From an uncultured Pseudobdellovibrionaceae bacterium (GTDB lineage Bacteria > Bdellovibrionota > Bdellovibrionia > Bdellovibrionales > Bdellovibrionaceae), in contig CALCCV010000011.1 of the NCBI GenBank assembly GCA_937900305.1, forward strand, positions 1-6,304: 6,304 nt of DNA, in the 5' to 3' direction. This document shows positions 1-5,513 of the stretch, one piece after another (the first letter of the stretch is position 1; each line of letters starts with the position of its first letter). Both the position numbers and the translations under genes were made by a program. The notes under the pieces were generated by a model, which saw nothing but the letters and a program-made list of their open reading frames with translations, made no database searches and was not told the DNA's origin.

Positions 1-76
1 GCTCAGCCTTAACGACCGGAGCCATCAAAAAACCGGCGCCACTGAAAATCAAGAGAACCGTCAAAAAAAACTTCAT
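1..76 (-). CDS. Exported protein, N-terminal fragment (third gene of the imelysin operon)
   Basis: Only the first 25 codons are inside the window; the gene continues past the left edge. The visible peptide begins MKFFLTVLLIFSGAGFL and ends in APVVKAE. It is a classic Sec signal peptide: Lys2, a hydrophobic core, and a likely type I cleavage after Val-Lys-Ala. The ATG (76-74) has a GGAG Shine-Dalgarno (complement of 83-86) six bases upstream. It starts 19 bp after the DUF1111 stop on the same strand, so it is almost certainly co-transcribed. In known imelysin/DUF1111 clusters the next gene is often a second imelysin, followed by DUF1513. That identity is inferred from context only, since no mature sequence is visible. 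Confidence 0.8.
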   Translation of the reverse strand, partial: MKFFLTVLLIFSGAGFLMAPVVKAE

Positions 77-95
77 CCCACTCTCCCATCTGCCC

Positions 96-1544
96 TTAAA
101 GTGAATTAACAAATTTGATCAGGGCTTCACGATCTTTTTTTGGCAGCTTGATAAATTCCTCTTTCGCAGACTTGGCTTCCCCATCGTGCCACAGAATGGC
201 TTCCTTCACGCCGCGGGCTCTGCCGTCATGCAAGAGTCGATCGTGGCGACTGACGTCGTGAACCAAACCGATTCCCCACAGCGGAGCTGTTCGCCACTCT
301 CGCCCGGAGGCCTGATGATCTGGCCGATCATCCGCTAAGCCTTGGCCCATATCGTGCAAAAGCAAATCTGTATAAGGAAATATCCACTGATTTGATAAAA
401 CTGAAAACTCTGGATCCACGCCGGTCTTAAAGCTAGGAGTGTGGCACTGATTGCATTGAATTTGATGAAAGACTTTTTCACCTTGCAAAACTTCTGGATC
501 CAAAAAGCCCCGACGCTTTGGAACTCCCAACAACTTCATGTAGGCCGTCAGTCGCAGCAAATCTTGCATCGACATTTCAGTGTCCTTTAAACTAAACGCC
601 TTTTGACAAGCGACTTGCCCCTCTCGACACTCTTGATTTTTGTGTAAGGGGGTGGTGATGCCCATATCGCCCAGCAAAGCGGCTGCATCTTGCTCCAGTA
701 CACTGGGTTTATTCGCCTTCCAACCAAAGCGACCTAACGGAGCCGTTCCATTTGGGCCTAGCCAATTGGGCCGTCCAGAAATGCCATTGCTATCACGATC
801 TTCGGGATCCGCATTAGCTAACAATGCCGCTTCGGGAATTGTATCTAGCAGCCCCAATCCCACCAGCTGCTGAGCCAGCCGAGGTGAAATTCGCAAATTT
901 TTTGGCAAATCTCCGTAGGCCAAATTTTCAATTGTGTAGGTTGGCGAAAGAAGTGTGAATGTTTCTCCGTCTGAAAACTTTCCCGTGATCTCTTTATAAC
1001 TAACGCGAGGAGTGCCTTCAGCTGGAACCCCTAAAATACTTTGCGATTGAATTTGGTCACCGTAGCCAGGAACATCGATCATTCGCAAAGGGTCTTTGGC
1101 ATCAGGCACGCTGATTCTCAAGAGCAATCCAACAAATTCATCTCGCTCTGACCGGGGCGGGCTTCCCCGCCCATCCTGCTGGTGGCAAGAACCACAGCTT
1201 CGTGTATTGAACAGAGGGCCCAATCCCTGCAGTGTTGTCACGCTCGCCGGCGCCTGCACCCAATTGGTTCTAAAAATCGAATTGCCAACCGTAAATGCCT
1301 TGTGCTGCTCATCCGTAATTCCCAACGCCGGCAAACTGAAAGCCCGCCCCCCCACTTGCGTGACGGTGCCCTGACCGCCGGGATATTCGGCATTGGCAAT
1401 GGACATTGGTTGAGACGAAGTTGAAGCAACAACTTGAGACGAAGTCGAAGCAACACTCACAAGCAAAAACGCAACGAGCCCACCAAGATAAATGGCAACC
1501 AACGAAGGTCTGCGACTGAAAAAACTCTGCTTACTCTTGAACAT
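96..1544 (-). CDS. Di-haem oxidoreductase family protein (DUF1111, MauG/peroxidase-like)
   Basis: A 482-residue exported c-type cytochrome of the DUF1111 family, formerly annotated 'thiol oxidoreductase' and related to di-haem cytochrome c peroxidase and MauG. Two haem-attachment motifs are visible: CGSCH at residues 117-121 and CNQCH at 364-368. Around them lie family-typical stretches, GLGPLFNTRSC before haem 1 and REWRTAPLWGIG near 416-427, then LLHDGRARG and AILWHDGEA near the C terminus. Residues 12-32 form a signal peptide core, so the mature protein should be periplasmic. A second cysteine pair (C306, C313) may form a disulfide. The start ATG lies inside the end of the imelysin gene (14-bp overlap) with GGAG four bases upstream, indicating translational coupling. 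The substrate is unknown; the imelysin neighbour suggests a role in periplasmic iron or redox handling. Length is normal and the frame intact. An 8-residue tandem repeat follows the signal peptide. Confidence 0.93.
   Translation of the reverse strand: MFKSKQSFFSRRPSLVAIYLGGLVAFLLVSVASTSSQVVASTSSQPMSIANAEYPGGQGTVTQVGGRAFSLPALGITDEQHKAFTVGNSIFRTNWVQAPASVTTLQGLGPLFNTRSCGSCHQQDGRGSPPRSERDEFVGLLLRISVPDAKDPLRMIDVPGYGDQIQSQSILGVPAEGTPRVSYKEITGKFSDGETFTLLSPTYTIENLAYGDLPKNLRISPRLAQQLVGLGLLDTIPEAALLANADPEDRDSNGISGRPNWLGPNGTAPLGRFGWKANKPSVLEQDAAALLGDMGITTPLHKNQECREGQVACQKAFSLKDTEMSMQDLLRLTAYMKLLGVPKRRGFLDPEVLQGEKVFHQIQCNQCHTPSFKTGVDPEFSVLSNQWIFPYTDLLLHDMGQGLADDRPDHQASGREWRTAPLWGIGLVHDVSRHDRLLHDGRARGVKEAILWHDGEAKSAKEEFIKLPKKDREALIKFVNSL
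1410..1457 (-). repeat. 24-bp tandem duplication behind the DUF1111 signal peptide
   Basis: Two adjacent 24-bp copies, 1410-1433 and 1434-1457, match at 21 of 24 positions. They encode the octapeptides SVASTSSQ and VVASTSSQ (residues 30-45 of the DUF1111 protein), at or just after the expected signal-peptide cleavage region. The unit is in frame, so reading is preserved. The high identity suggests a fairly recent slippage duplication in a Ser/Thr-rich linker where length change is tolerated. Confidence 0.85.
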
Positions 1545-2742
1545 TTAGCTCCAGAGAATAAACTTTTGCCATTTGACCAAGCGAGCGCGCCTGACTATGC
1601 AAACCTTTAATGACGGCTTCCATAGTCTGACGATCTTTTTTATCTTTAGAAATCACCATTTGATCGAAGGTTTTAGTGAAATTAGTGAAAGATTTTAGGC
1701 GTTTTTCTGAGGCGGAAAGCTCTTGCGAAATTTTAGCCACACTTTTTGATTCGGACTTAAGAAAAACTTTTTTTAAGTCCGCGGCCTGCCAAACTTCCAA
1801 AATGCCAAGTTGATTGGCGTGCAGATCATTTAGCGAAAAGTCGCTGAAGCAGTCTTGCTCATTTTCTTGATCTTTTTTCTCCAAAGCCACCATCATGCGC
1901 TCACCGGCCATTTCATCAAATGACAGGGTGGTCAGACCAGTCATCACTTTTTGAATGGCGTCGTGCGGAGGCATCGCTTTTAGCTCCTTGGGAAAACTTC
2001 CATCTTGCCAAGCTGAATTCACCTTTTCTAAATCTTCGACCAGAAGGCTTGTCACGGCCTGCAAATACTGGCGTCTGCGATCGGCGTTGTCTTTCTTACC
2101 GTCTACAAAATCTTCGTAACTTCTCTCACCAGGTCCGGTGGCAGACAGATCCTGGCCCCACAGCAAAAATTCAATGGCATGATAGCCGGTAGCGATATTG
2201 GTTTCGCCATCTTTTTCATTCATTGAACGCAATGACTCTTTGTCGATTTTTGGAAATTTCTGCTTGTCATTGATAATGCCCGATTTCGGTAAATCTTTGA
2301 CCGAATCTACGTAAGACTCATCCATTGGCCAAGCGTTGATAAATCCCTCAGGCCCGGTGTCAGCGTGATCGATCGGACCACCGTAAAAACGATACGCTTC
2401 TGTTTTGGAATAGCTCAGGCGAGCGGCTTTCCAGGCCTCTTTTGCGGCAACCTGGGTCTCGGCGGATGGCGCCTTCACAAAGCCTTCAATTTTATCTCGG
2501 AGATTTTTAGCTGCCGCTAGAGTGTCGGCATAATTTTTTTTTACCAGATCTGTGTAGCGATCCAAAAACGCCGCGACCTCGGCGGCATCGAGAGTCTTTG
2601 GTTTGGCTGCAGATTTACTTTCGGCGGCTCCCGCCGAAACACTCATCAAAGTGCTGACGCAAAAACTGAGGACGTAAAAAAGTTTCCAACCAACTTTGGC
2701 ATTTCGCGAACCCGGGCCCAGTTGTCGAAGATCGGTTGACAT
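1531..2742 (-). CDS. Imelysin family protein (peptidase M75 fold, iron-regulated type)
   Basis: A 403-residue exported imelysin-family protein. The hallmark GxHxxE motif is present as GYHAIEFLLWGQD (G186, H188, E191). The downstream stretch AGERMMVALEKKDQENEQD, followed by CFSDFSLNDL (about 279-307), is typical of the IrpA/imelysin group. These are two-domain helical proteins of the outer membrane or periplasm, linked to iron uptake; peptidase activity is historical and doubtful. The N terminus has a somewhat long n-region (residues 1-20), a hydrophobic core at about 21-35 and a likely cleavage after SAGAA (residue 40). The ATG has GGAG seven bases upstream (complement of 2750-2753), and no other Met occurs before residue 33. 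It overlaps the DUF1111 gene by 14 bp and is the first well-supported gene of the operon. I found no convincing Fur box upstream, so iron regulation is not shown here. Confidence 0.94.
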   Translation of the reverse strand: MSTDLRQLGPGSRNAKVGWKLFYVLSFCVSTLMSVSAGAAESKSAAKPKTLDAAEVAAFLDRYTDLVKKNYADTLAAAKNLRDKIEGFVKAPSAETQVAAKEAWKAARLSYSKTEAYRFYGGPIDHADTGPEGFINAWPMDESYVDSVKDLPKSGIINDKQKFPKIDKESLRSMNEKDGETNIATGYHAIEFLLWGQDLSATGPGERSYEDFVDGKKDNADRRRQYLQAVTSLLVEDLEKVNSAWQDGSFPKELKAMPPHDAIQKVMTGLTTLSFDEMAGERMMVALEKKDQENEQDCFSDFSLNDLHANQLGILEVWQAADLKKVFLKSESKSVAKISQELSASEKRLKSFTNFTKTFDQMVISKDKKDRQTMEAVIKGLHSQARSLGQMAKVYSLELNVQE

Positions 2743-2757
2743 GTGTTTTCTCCATTT

Positions 2758-2934
2758 TCAAAAGAACTGAATTTGAGGATTAGCACGCTCTGGACCGGGT
2801 CCAAAGGTGCGTTGAAAAAATGAAGGCTCTTGAAAGGGTAGTGAAAATGACTTTCGCTTCGAAGGCCGCCGACCTCCCATAGAGACCACCTTCGAGCTCG
2901 CCATAGCTCTATGCGTCAAAAATCCCCGTTTCAT
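2758..2934 (-). CDS. Possible 58-residue basic leader protein upstream of imelysin
   Basis: This is an unrecognised small frame: ATG at 2934-2932, stop at 2760-2758. The product begins MKRGFLTHRAMASSK, is Arg/Lys-rich in its first half (GGRRPSKRKS near residues 19-28), and ends in QIQFF. There is no clear signal peptide, membrane segment or known motif. For it: a strong GAGGT Shine-Dalgarno (complement of 2942-2946) seven bases before the ATG, and a stop only 15 bp ahead of the imelysin ATG, as in a compact operon. Against it: short length, unusual composition, and a perfect palindrome inside the frame, which could mean the region is really a regulatory leader. A GTG three codons upstream (2943) is an alternative start. 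Conservation in relatives is the missing evidence. Confidence 0.3.
   Translation of the reverse strand: MKRGFLTHRAMASSKVVSMGGRRPSKRKSFSLPFQEPSFFQRTFGPGPERANPQIQFF
2791..2803. repeat. 13-bp perfect palindrome TGGACCGGGTCCA (operator-like)
   Basis: The arms TGGACC and GGTCCA are exact reverse complements around a single central G. The site lies about 50 bp upstream of the imelysin ATG, inside the possible leader ORF. A site this size could bind a dimeric repressor or form a short stem, but a chance occurrence in GC-rich sequence is possible. No regulator family is identified. Confidence 0.3.
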
Positions 2935-3000
2935 GGTCCTCACCTCACCAGATGACCAAATTTCTGACCGGTGTCGAGCCTCGATCGTCCTCGTCTCAAA

Positions 3001-3038
3001 TTGCGTCGATAGCGACCTTTCCCTACGATTTTAAAATC
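3001..3038 (+). promoter_or_regulatory. Candidate promoter for the transglycosylase gene, with bidirectional AT-rich palindrome
   Basis: On the plus strand TTGCGT (3001-3006) is separated by 17 bp from TACGAT (3024-3029). This fits sigma-70 spacing, with three of six and four of six consensus matches. Overlapping it is the perfect 12-bp palindrome GATTTTAAAATC (3027-3038). It contains TAAAAT on both strands, one mismatch from a consensus -10, so the same element might serve the divergent imelysin operon. No good -35 was found for the minus direction. If transcription starts near 3036, the ATG at 2952 would not be in the message, which supports the TTG start at 3093. Confidence 0.25.
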
Positions 3039-3092
3039 CTCAAAGATTGCACATCTATTTCTGAGCATCTCCCGTACAAAAGGCGTCTCAAT

Positions 3093-4451
3093 TTGATAAA
3101 TCTGAAGTGGCTGTTCATTCGACTCCTACCCTTTGCCGGCACTCTGGCTGCTCTGGCTTGGGTCGCAGTTGAAATTTCGCAATCCTCTTCTCGCAGGGTC
3201 CTTTCGCCCCCGCGAACCGGCGAAGGCGAATTTGCCACCATTGCCCCCCCAATGAGCGAGGCCGATCTCAAAACCTATGGGCCCGTCATCGAAGAGCTTA
3301 TGGCTCAGGCCGAGAGATTTAAAAATATAAATCAAAATATGAACCCCACGGCGAGTGCGGGCTCGAGTTGCCCGACTTGCGAGAAACTGATCAACCCGGT
3401 CGCCACTGAAAAGTGCGACAGCGGCAACGGATACCTTCAAAACGAATTGGAATCTTTTGTTTCGCGAAATAAATTGGCCAGCGAACTGATGGATCTCCCG
3501 CCCGACGACATCGCCATCATCAGACCTAAATGTTTTCAGCTGGCAATGAGTTCTGGTGCCTTCCCTGCTCACAGCCGAATGCACGTCAATAGCTGTCACT
3601 CGTCGGGTGAGGCGCCTCTGCGAGCCACTCAGCGACCTTGTGTTTCGCCAACTTACATTCAGATCGGCGCAAACTCCTTCAACGCTCTTGGCAAATGCCT
3701 TCGCGGTTATTTCAACGCTGACAAAGGCCAAGAGGAAGAGACCTTGGCAGATGTGTTCATGACGATCGCCAAAGAGTCAGGTTTCCATCTCAATGCCCAA
3801 AGTGAAAGTGGTGCTGGCGGTATCGGACAATTCACACCCCCGGCCATCAGCGAAGTCAATAATACTGAACTCAAAAACTTGCGAAGCCGGTTGAAAGGCT
3901 CCTCATTTCCCGTCTGCCAGGAATTTGATAAATTTCTCAACGAATTTGGCAACCCACCCATGAGTCCGGAACCAGAACACAGATGCGAGCGAACCTCCAT
4001 CACCAATGGCAACCCTATCACCAGCATGATTTACATGTTCGCCTATGCAAAAAAGGTCCGTCTTGATGTTCAATCAGAAATCCAATCAGATTCAAACTTA
4101 ACGTCACTTTTTCAAAAAAGTAAAATGAGTGCCAAAGACAAAATAAAAGCCAAAGCCATTCTGGGAGTCTGGGCTCACAACACCGGACCCGCCGGTATAA
4201 TCTCGGCGCTGAAAGGTGTGGCGTCTAGCGGAGATCAAATCGACAGCCTTGAGCAATTTACGAAAGCACTCCAAAATCATGTCGGCGCAGGGGTTGGCAG
4301 CGAGTGTCGTGCGATCGAAATGAGAAATTACTTCGAACTGGATCCGCAAGACCTCGGAAAAAACTGTGCCGGATCTTCATCTGTTTCCTCACTCAACAAA
4401 ACCATTAACTCCTACTTGTCAGGGGGACAAAAATGCACCTATCAAAAATAA
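3093..4451 (+). CDS. Membrane-anchored, cysteine-rich lytic transglycosylase-like protein (SLT domain)
   Basis: A protein of 452 residues from a TTG start, predicted to cleave peptidoglycan glycan strands in the periplasm. The SLT-like domain shows the catalytic-Glu motif IAKESGF (Glu228), the SESGAGGIGQFTP motif (about 237-249), and VWAHNTGPAG (about 359-368), equivalent to the family's AYNAGPG. Residues 5-27 form a single hydrophobic anchor or signal peptide. The exported part holds 12 cysteines, including CPTC (93-96) and one near the C terminus, so several disulfides are likely. That is unusual for this fold. An ATG at 2952 would add 47 residues but lacks a Shine-Dalgarno, buries the hydrophobic segment and adds an unpaired Cys. 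The TTG has AAAGG eight bases upstream, so I prefer it, with moderate confidence. The gene overlaps the next by 19 bp. Family assignment is good; activity and target are inferred. Confidence 0.85.
   Translation: MINLKWLFIRLLPFAGTLAALAWVAVEISQSSSRRVLSPPRTGEGEFATIAPPMSEADLKTYGPVIEELMAQAERFKNINQNMNPTASAGSSCPTCEKLINPVATEKCDSGNGYLQNELESFVSRNKLASELMDLPPDDIAIIRPKCFQLAMSSGAFPAHSRMHVNSCHSSGEAPLRATQRPCVSPTYIQIGANSFNALGKCLRGYFNADKGQEEETLADVFMTIAKESGFHLNAQSESGAGGIGQFTPPAISEVNNTELKNLRSRLKGSSFPVCQEFDKFLNEFGNPPMSPEPEHRCERTSITNGNPITSMIYMFAYAKKVRLDVQSEIQSDSNLTSLFQKSKMSAKDKIKAKAILGVWAHNTGPAGIISALKGVASSGDQIDSLEQFTKALQNHVGAGVGSECRAIEMRNYFELDPQDLGKNCAGSSSVSSLNKTINSYLSGGQKCTYQK
4421..4426 (+). promoter_or_regulatory. 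Ribosome binding site of the small secreted-protein gene
   Basis: AGGGGG lies inside the end of the transglycosylase gene, six bases before the ATG at 4433. It fixes the start of the overlapping downstream gene and implies translation coupled to, or re-initiated after, the upstream gene. Confidence 0.7.
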
Positions 4452-4897
4452 TTGCTGCGATCTGTATCTTTGCAGTAGCCTACCAAGCTCGTTTTTCTTT
4501 TGCCGGAGCTGAATCGTCTCGCAAAGAGGGCCCCTCGTTTCAAGCTCAATTGCAACGGGATTATCCCACGACACAAGTGGCTCTGAATGAAAAATTTTTA
4601 AACTTAGCGAAATCATCAGCCTCATCTAAAGAAAAATTTGCAGAGATTCGCAAATTTTTATTTCAACAAATGCAAAACGCTGCGAAAGCCAAACAAAAGC
4701 AGGAACAAGGTTATTTGACCTTTGTCGACACCTACTTAGTTTCGATGGTCGGCAACAGCCAGACCTGCAACGACGATGGCTTGGGTCAGGCGCTGCGCAA
4801 CGACCGCCAGGTCAATGGCAAATCTTCTGATGCAAAATACAAGGGCTCTTTTGAATACAAAGTGGCTTTCAAATTGCGAGATTTGATTTGCAAATGA
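4433..4897 (+). CDS. Small exported protein of unknown function, coupled to the transglycosylase-like gene
   Basis: I do not recognise a family for this 154-residue product. It has an export signal: Lys5, a hydrophobic core at about 6-18 and a likely cleavage after AGA (residue 26). The mature part is about 128 residues and mostly helical in character, with a Lys/Gln/Ala-rich stretch (QNAAKAKQKQEQG, about 81-93) that could form a coiled coil. It has two cysteines, C112 and C153 (penultimate residue), able to form one disulfide. C11 sits in the signal core, but the preceding Ala-Ala-Ile is not a good lipobox. The ATG lies 19 bp inside the previous gene, so the two are translated together. A role as partner, inhibitor or structural accessory of the transglycosylase-like protein is inferred from context only. 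Confidence 0.85.
   Translation: MHLSKIIAAICIFAVAYQARFSFAGAESSRKEGPSFQAQLQRDYPTTQVALNEKFLNLAKSSASSKEKFAEIRKFLFQQMQNAAKAKQKQEQGYLTFVDTYLVSMVGNSQTCNDDGLGQALRNDRQVNGKSSDAKYKGSFEYKVAFKLRDLICK
4632..4659. repeat. Perfect 10-bp inverted repeat within the small secreted-protein gene
   Basis: AAAAATTTGC (4632-4641) and GCAAATTTTT (4650-4659) are exact reverse complements around an 8-base spacer. They encode the KFAEIRKF part of the protein. The stem would be AU-rich and weak in RNA. It may reflect codon choice in a Lys/Phe-rich helix rather than function, but a perfect 10-bp stem inside a gene is worth recording. Confidence 0.5.
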
Positions 4898-4907
4898 TCG
4901 GAGCATC

Positions 4908-5393
4908 TCATTTTTCAAAGCCATCTCTGAAGATGGCTACGATCGTAACGACCTCTTCGCTAGCGGGCTTTTTAATAATCGCTTCGTCCTCAAGGCGTTT
5001 TCCCAAAAGAGCTTTCGCAACCGGAGACTTCCAAGAAATCAAACCACGAGCTAAATCAATTTCATCTTCCCCAACAATTTGAAAAATCTTTTCTTGATCA
5101 CTTTCGTCGACGATGCGAACTTTTGCGCCAAAAACAACGCGATCTGTAGGAATGGAACTCGTATCTATTACCTCCGCCTTTTCCATTTGGCCCGAAAGAA
5201 ACTGCAATCGCTTATCAATTTCGCGAAGACGTTTTTTACCATAGATGTAGTCAGCATTTTCAGATCGATCGCCATTACCCGCGGCCCAAGCTACGACTTC
5301 GACCAATTTCGGCCGCTCGCCGTGAGCGAGTTGATGATACTCGTCTTTCAATTTCTGCAAACCCGCCGGAGTGATGTAGTTTTTTTCTTCCAT
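4908..5393 (-). CDS. greB: Transcription elongation factor GreB
   Basis: A 161-residue Gre factor that enters the RNA polymerase secondary channel and stimulates cleavage of backtracked RNA, rescuing arrested complexes in the cytoplasm. The N-terminal coiled coil (about 8-77) carries the conserved tip GDRSENADY with the catalytic acidic pair Asp42 and Glu45. It is followed by YGKKRLREIDKR, the basic patch characteristic of GreB rather than GreA. The C-terminal FKBP-like domain (about 84-158) includes VVFGAKVRI, FQIVGEDEID and SPVAKALLGK. Length matches the family (E. coli GreB is 158). I chose the ATG at 5393, which puts the start next to the conserved ITPAG. Its GGAGG is only three bases away, which is close. 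An in-frame TTG at 5408 would add five residues and is possible. It converges with the secreted-protein gene (10 bp between stops) and diverges from the FecR gene. Confidence 0.95.
   Translation of the reverse strand: MEEKNYITPAGLQKLKDEYHQLAHGERPKLVEVVAWAAGNGDRSENADYIYGKKRLREIDKRLQFLSGQMEKAEVIDTSSIPTDRVVFGAKVRIVDESDQEKIFQIVGEDEIDLARGLISWKSPVAKALLGKRLEDEAIIKKPASEEVVTIVAIFRDGFEK
4919..4938. repeat. Perfect 8-bp stem-loop at the 3' end of greB, near the convergent gene ends
   Basis: AGCCATCT (4919-4926), loop CTGA, AGATGGCT (4931-4938) forms a perfect 8-bp hairpin. It lies 22 bp past the stop of the plus-strand secreted-protein gene and within the last codons of greB (IFRDGF). Neither strand has a T-run directly after the stem; a T5 at 4911-4915 precedes it on the plus strand. 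It is therefore not a canonical rho-independent terminator, but its place between convergent genes suggests mRNA 3'-end stabilisation or weak two-way termination. Confidence 0.45.
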
Positions 5394-5408
5394 GGGCCTC
5401 CATCGCAA

Positions 5409-5513
5409 GACTAGCCTGGGCCTCTGACCAAATCAATCCCGACCTCGACTTAAGTGGATCGAGTCTCAAGCTGAGGCTGCCGATACGGCCAGATGAGAGA
5501 AGGAGACGCGGAC
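5409..5513. other. Divergent intergenic region between greB and the FecR-domain gene
   Basis: These 105 bp must carry both promoters, but no convincing -35/-10 pair was found in either direction. It contains a dyad CTCGA (5444-5448)/TCGAG (5459-5463) around the 8-bp palindrome ACTTAAGT (5448-5455), and a smaller CTCA/TGAG dyad (5465-5475). AAGGAG at 5500-5505 is the FecR gene's ribosome binding site. The dyads could be operators, but nothing identifies a regulator. Confidence 0.4.

Larger units (their letters stand above)
2743..3092. other. Divergent intergenic region between the imelysin operon and the transglycosylase gene
   Basis: About 350 bp separates the imelysin start from the preferred start of the plus-strand transglycosylase gene. 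It holds the possible 58-codon leader ORF, a 13-bp palindrome (2791-2803) and an AT-rich 12-bp palindrome (3027-3038) in a GC-richer surround. It must contain promoters for both directions. No tRNA, small RNA, riboswitch or rho-independent terminator could be recognised. The plus-strand frame stays open back to an ATG at 2952, so part of this region may be coding if that start is used. Confidence 0.5.

Noticed and set aside
889..902. 14-mer ATTCGCAAATTTTT shared with 4647-4660 region
   Set aside because: It is a short AT-rich match in two unrelated genes in different frames, likely chance, with no flanking similarity.
1494..1544. Twin-arginine (Tat) signal in the DUF1111 protein (SRRPSLV near residues 10-16)
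   Set aside because: It only partly matches the Tat consensus (no Phe/Leu/Lys core after the arginines). c-type cytochromes receive haem after Sec export, so Sec is the better reading.
2743..3092. Fur box upstream of the imelysin operon
   Set aside because: I looked for GATAATGATAATCATTATC-like sequence on both strands and found nothing close; a degenerate site cannot be excluded by eye.
3126..3731. 201-codon open frame on the minus strand opposite the transglycosylase-like gene
   Set aside because: It lies wholly antisense to a gene with clear catalytic motifs. Its product is Arg/Ser/Val-rich with no recognisable domain, as expected of a shadow frame.
4919..4938. Rho-independent terminator call for the hairpin
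   Set aside because: There is no T-tract immediately after the stem on either strand, so it is recorded as a hairpin rather than a terminator.
5079..5414. Plus-strand frame of 111 codons opposite greB
   Set aside because: It is antisense to the conserved GreB coding sequence, with no independent ribosome binding site or recognisable motif.
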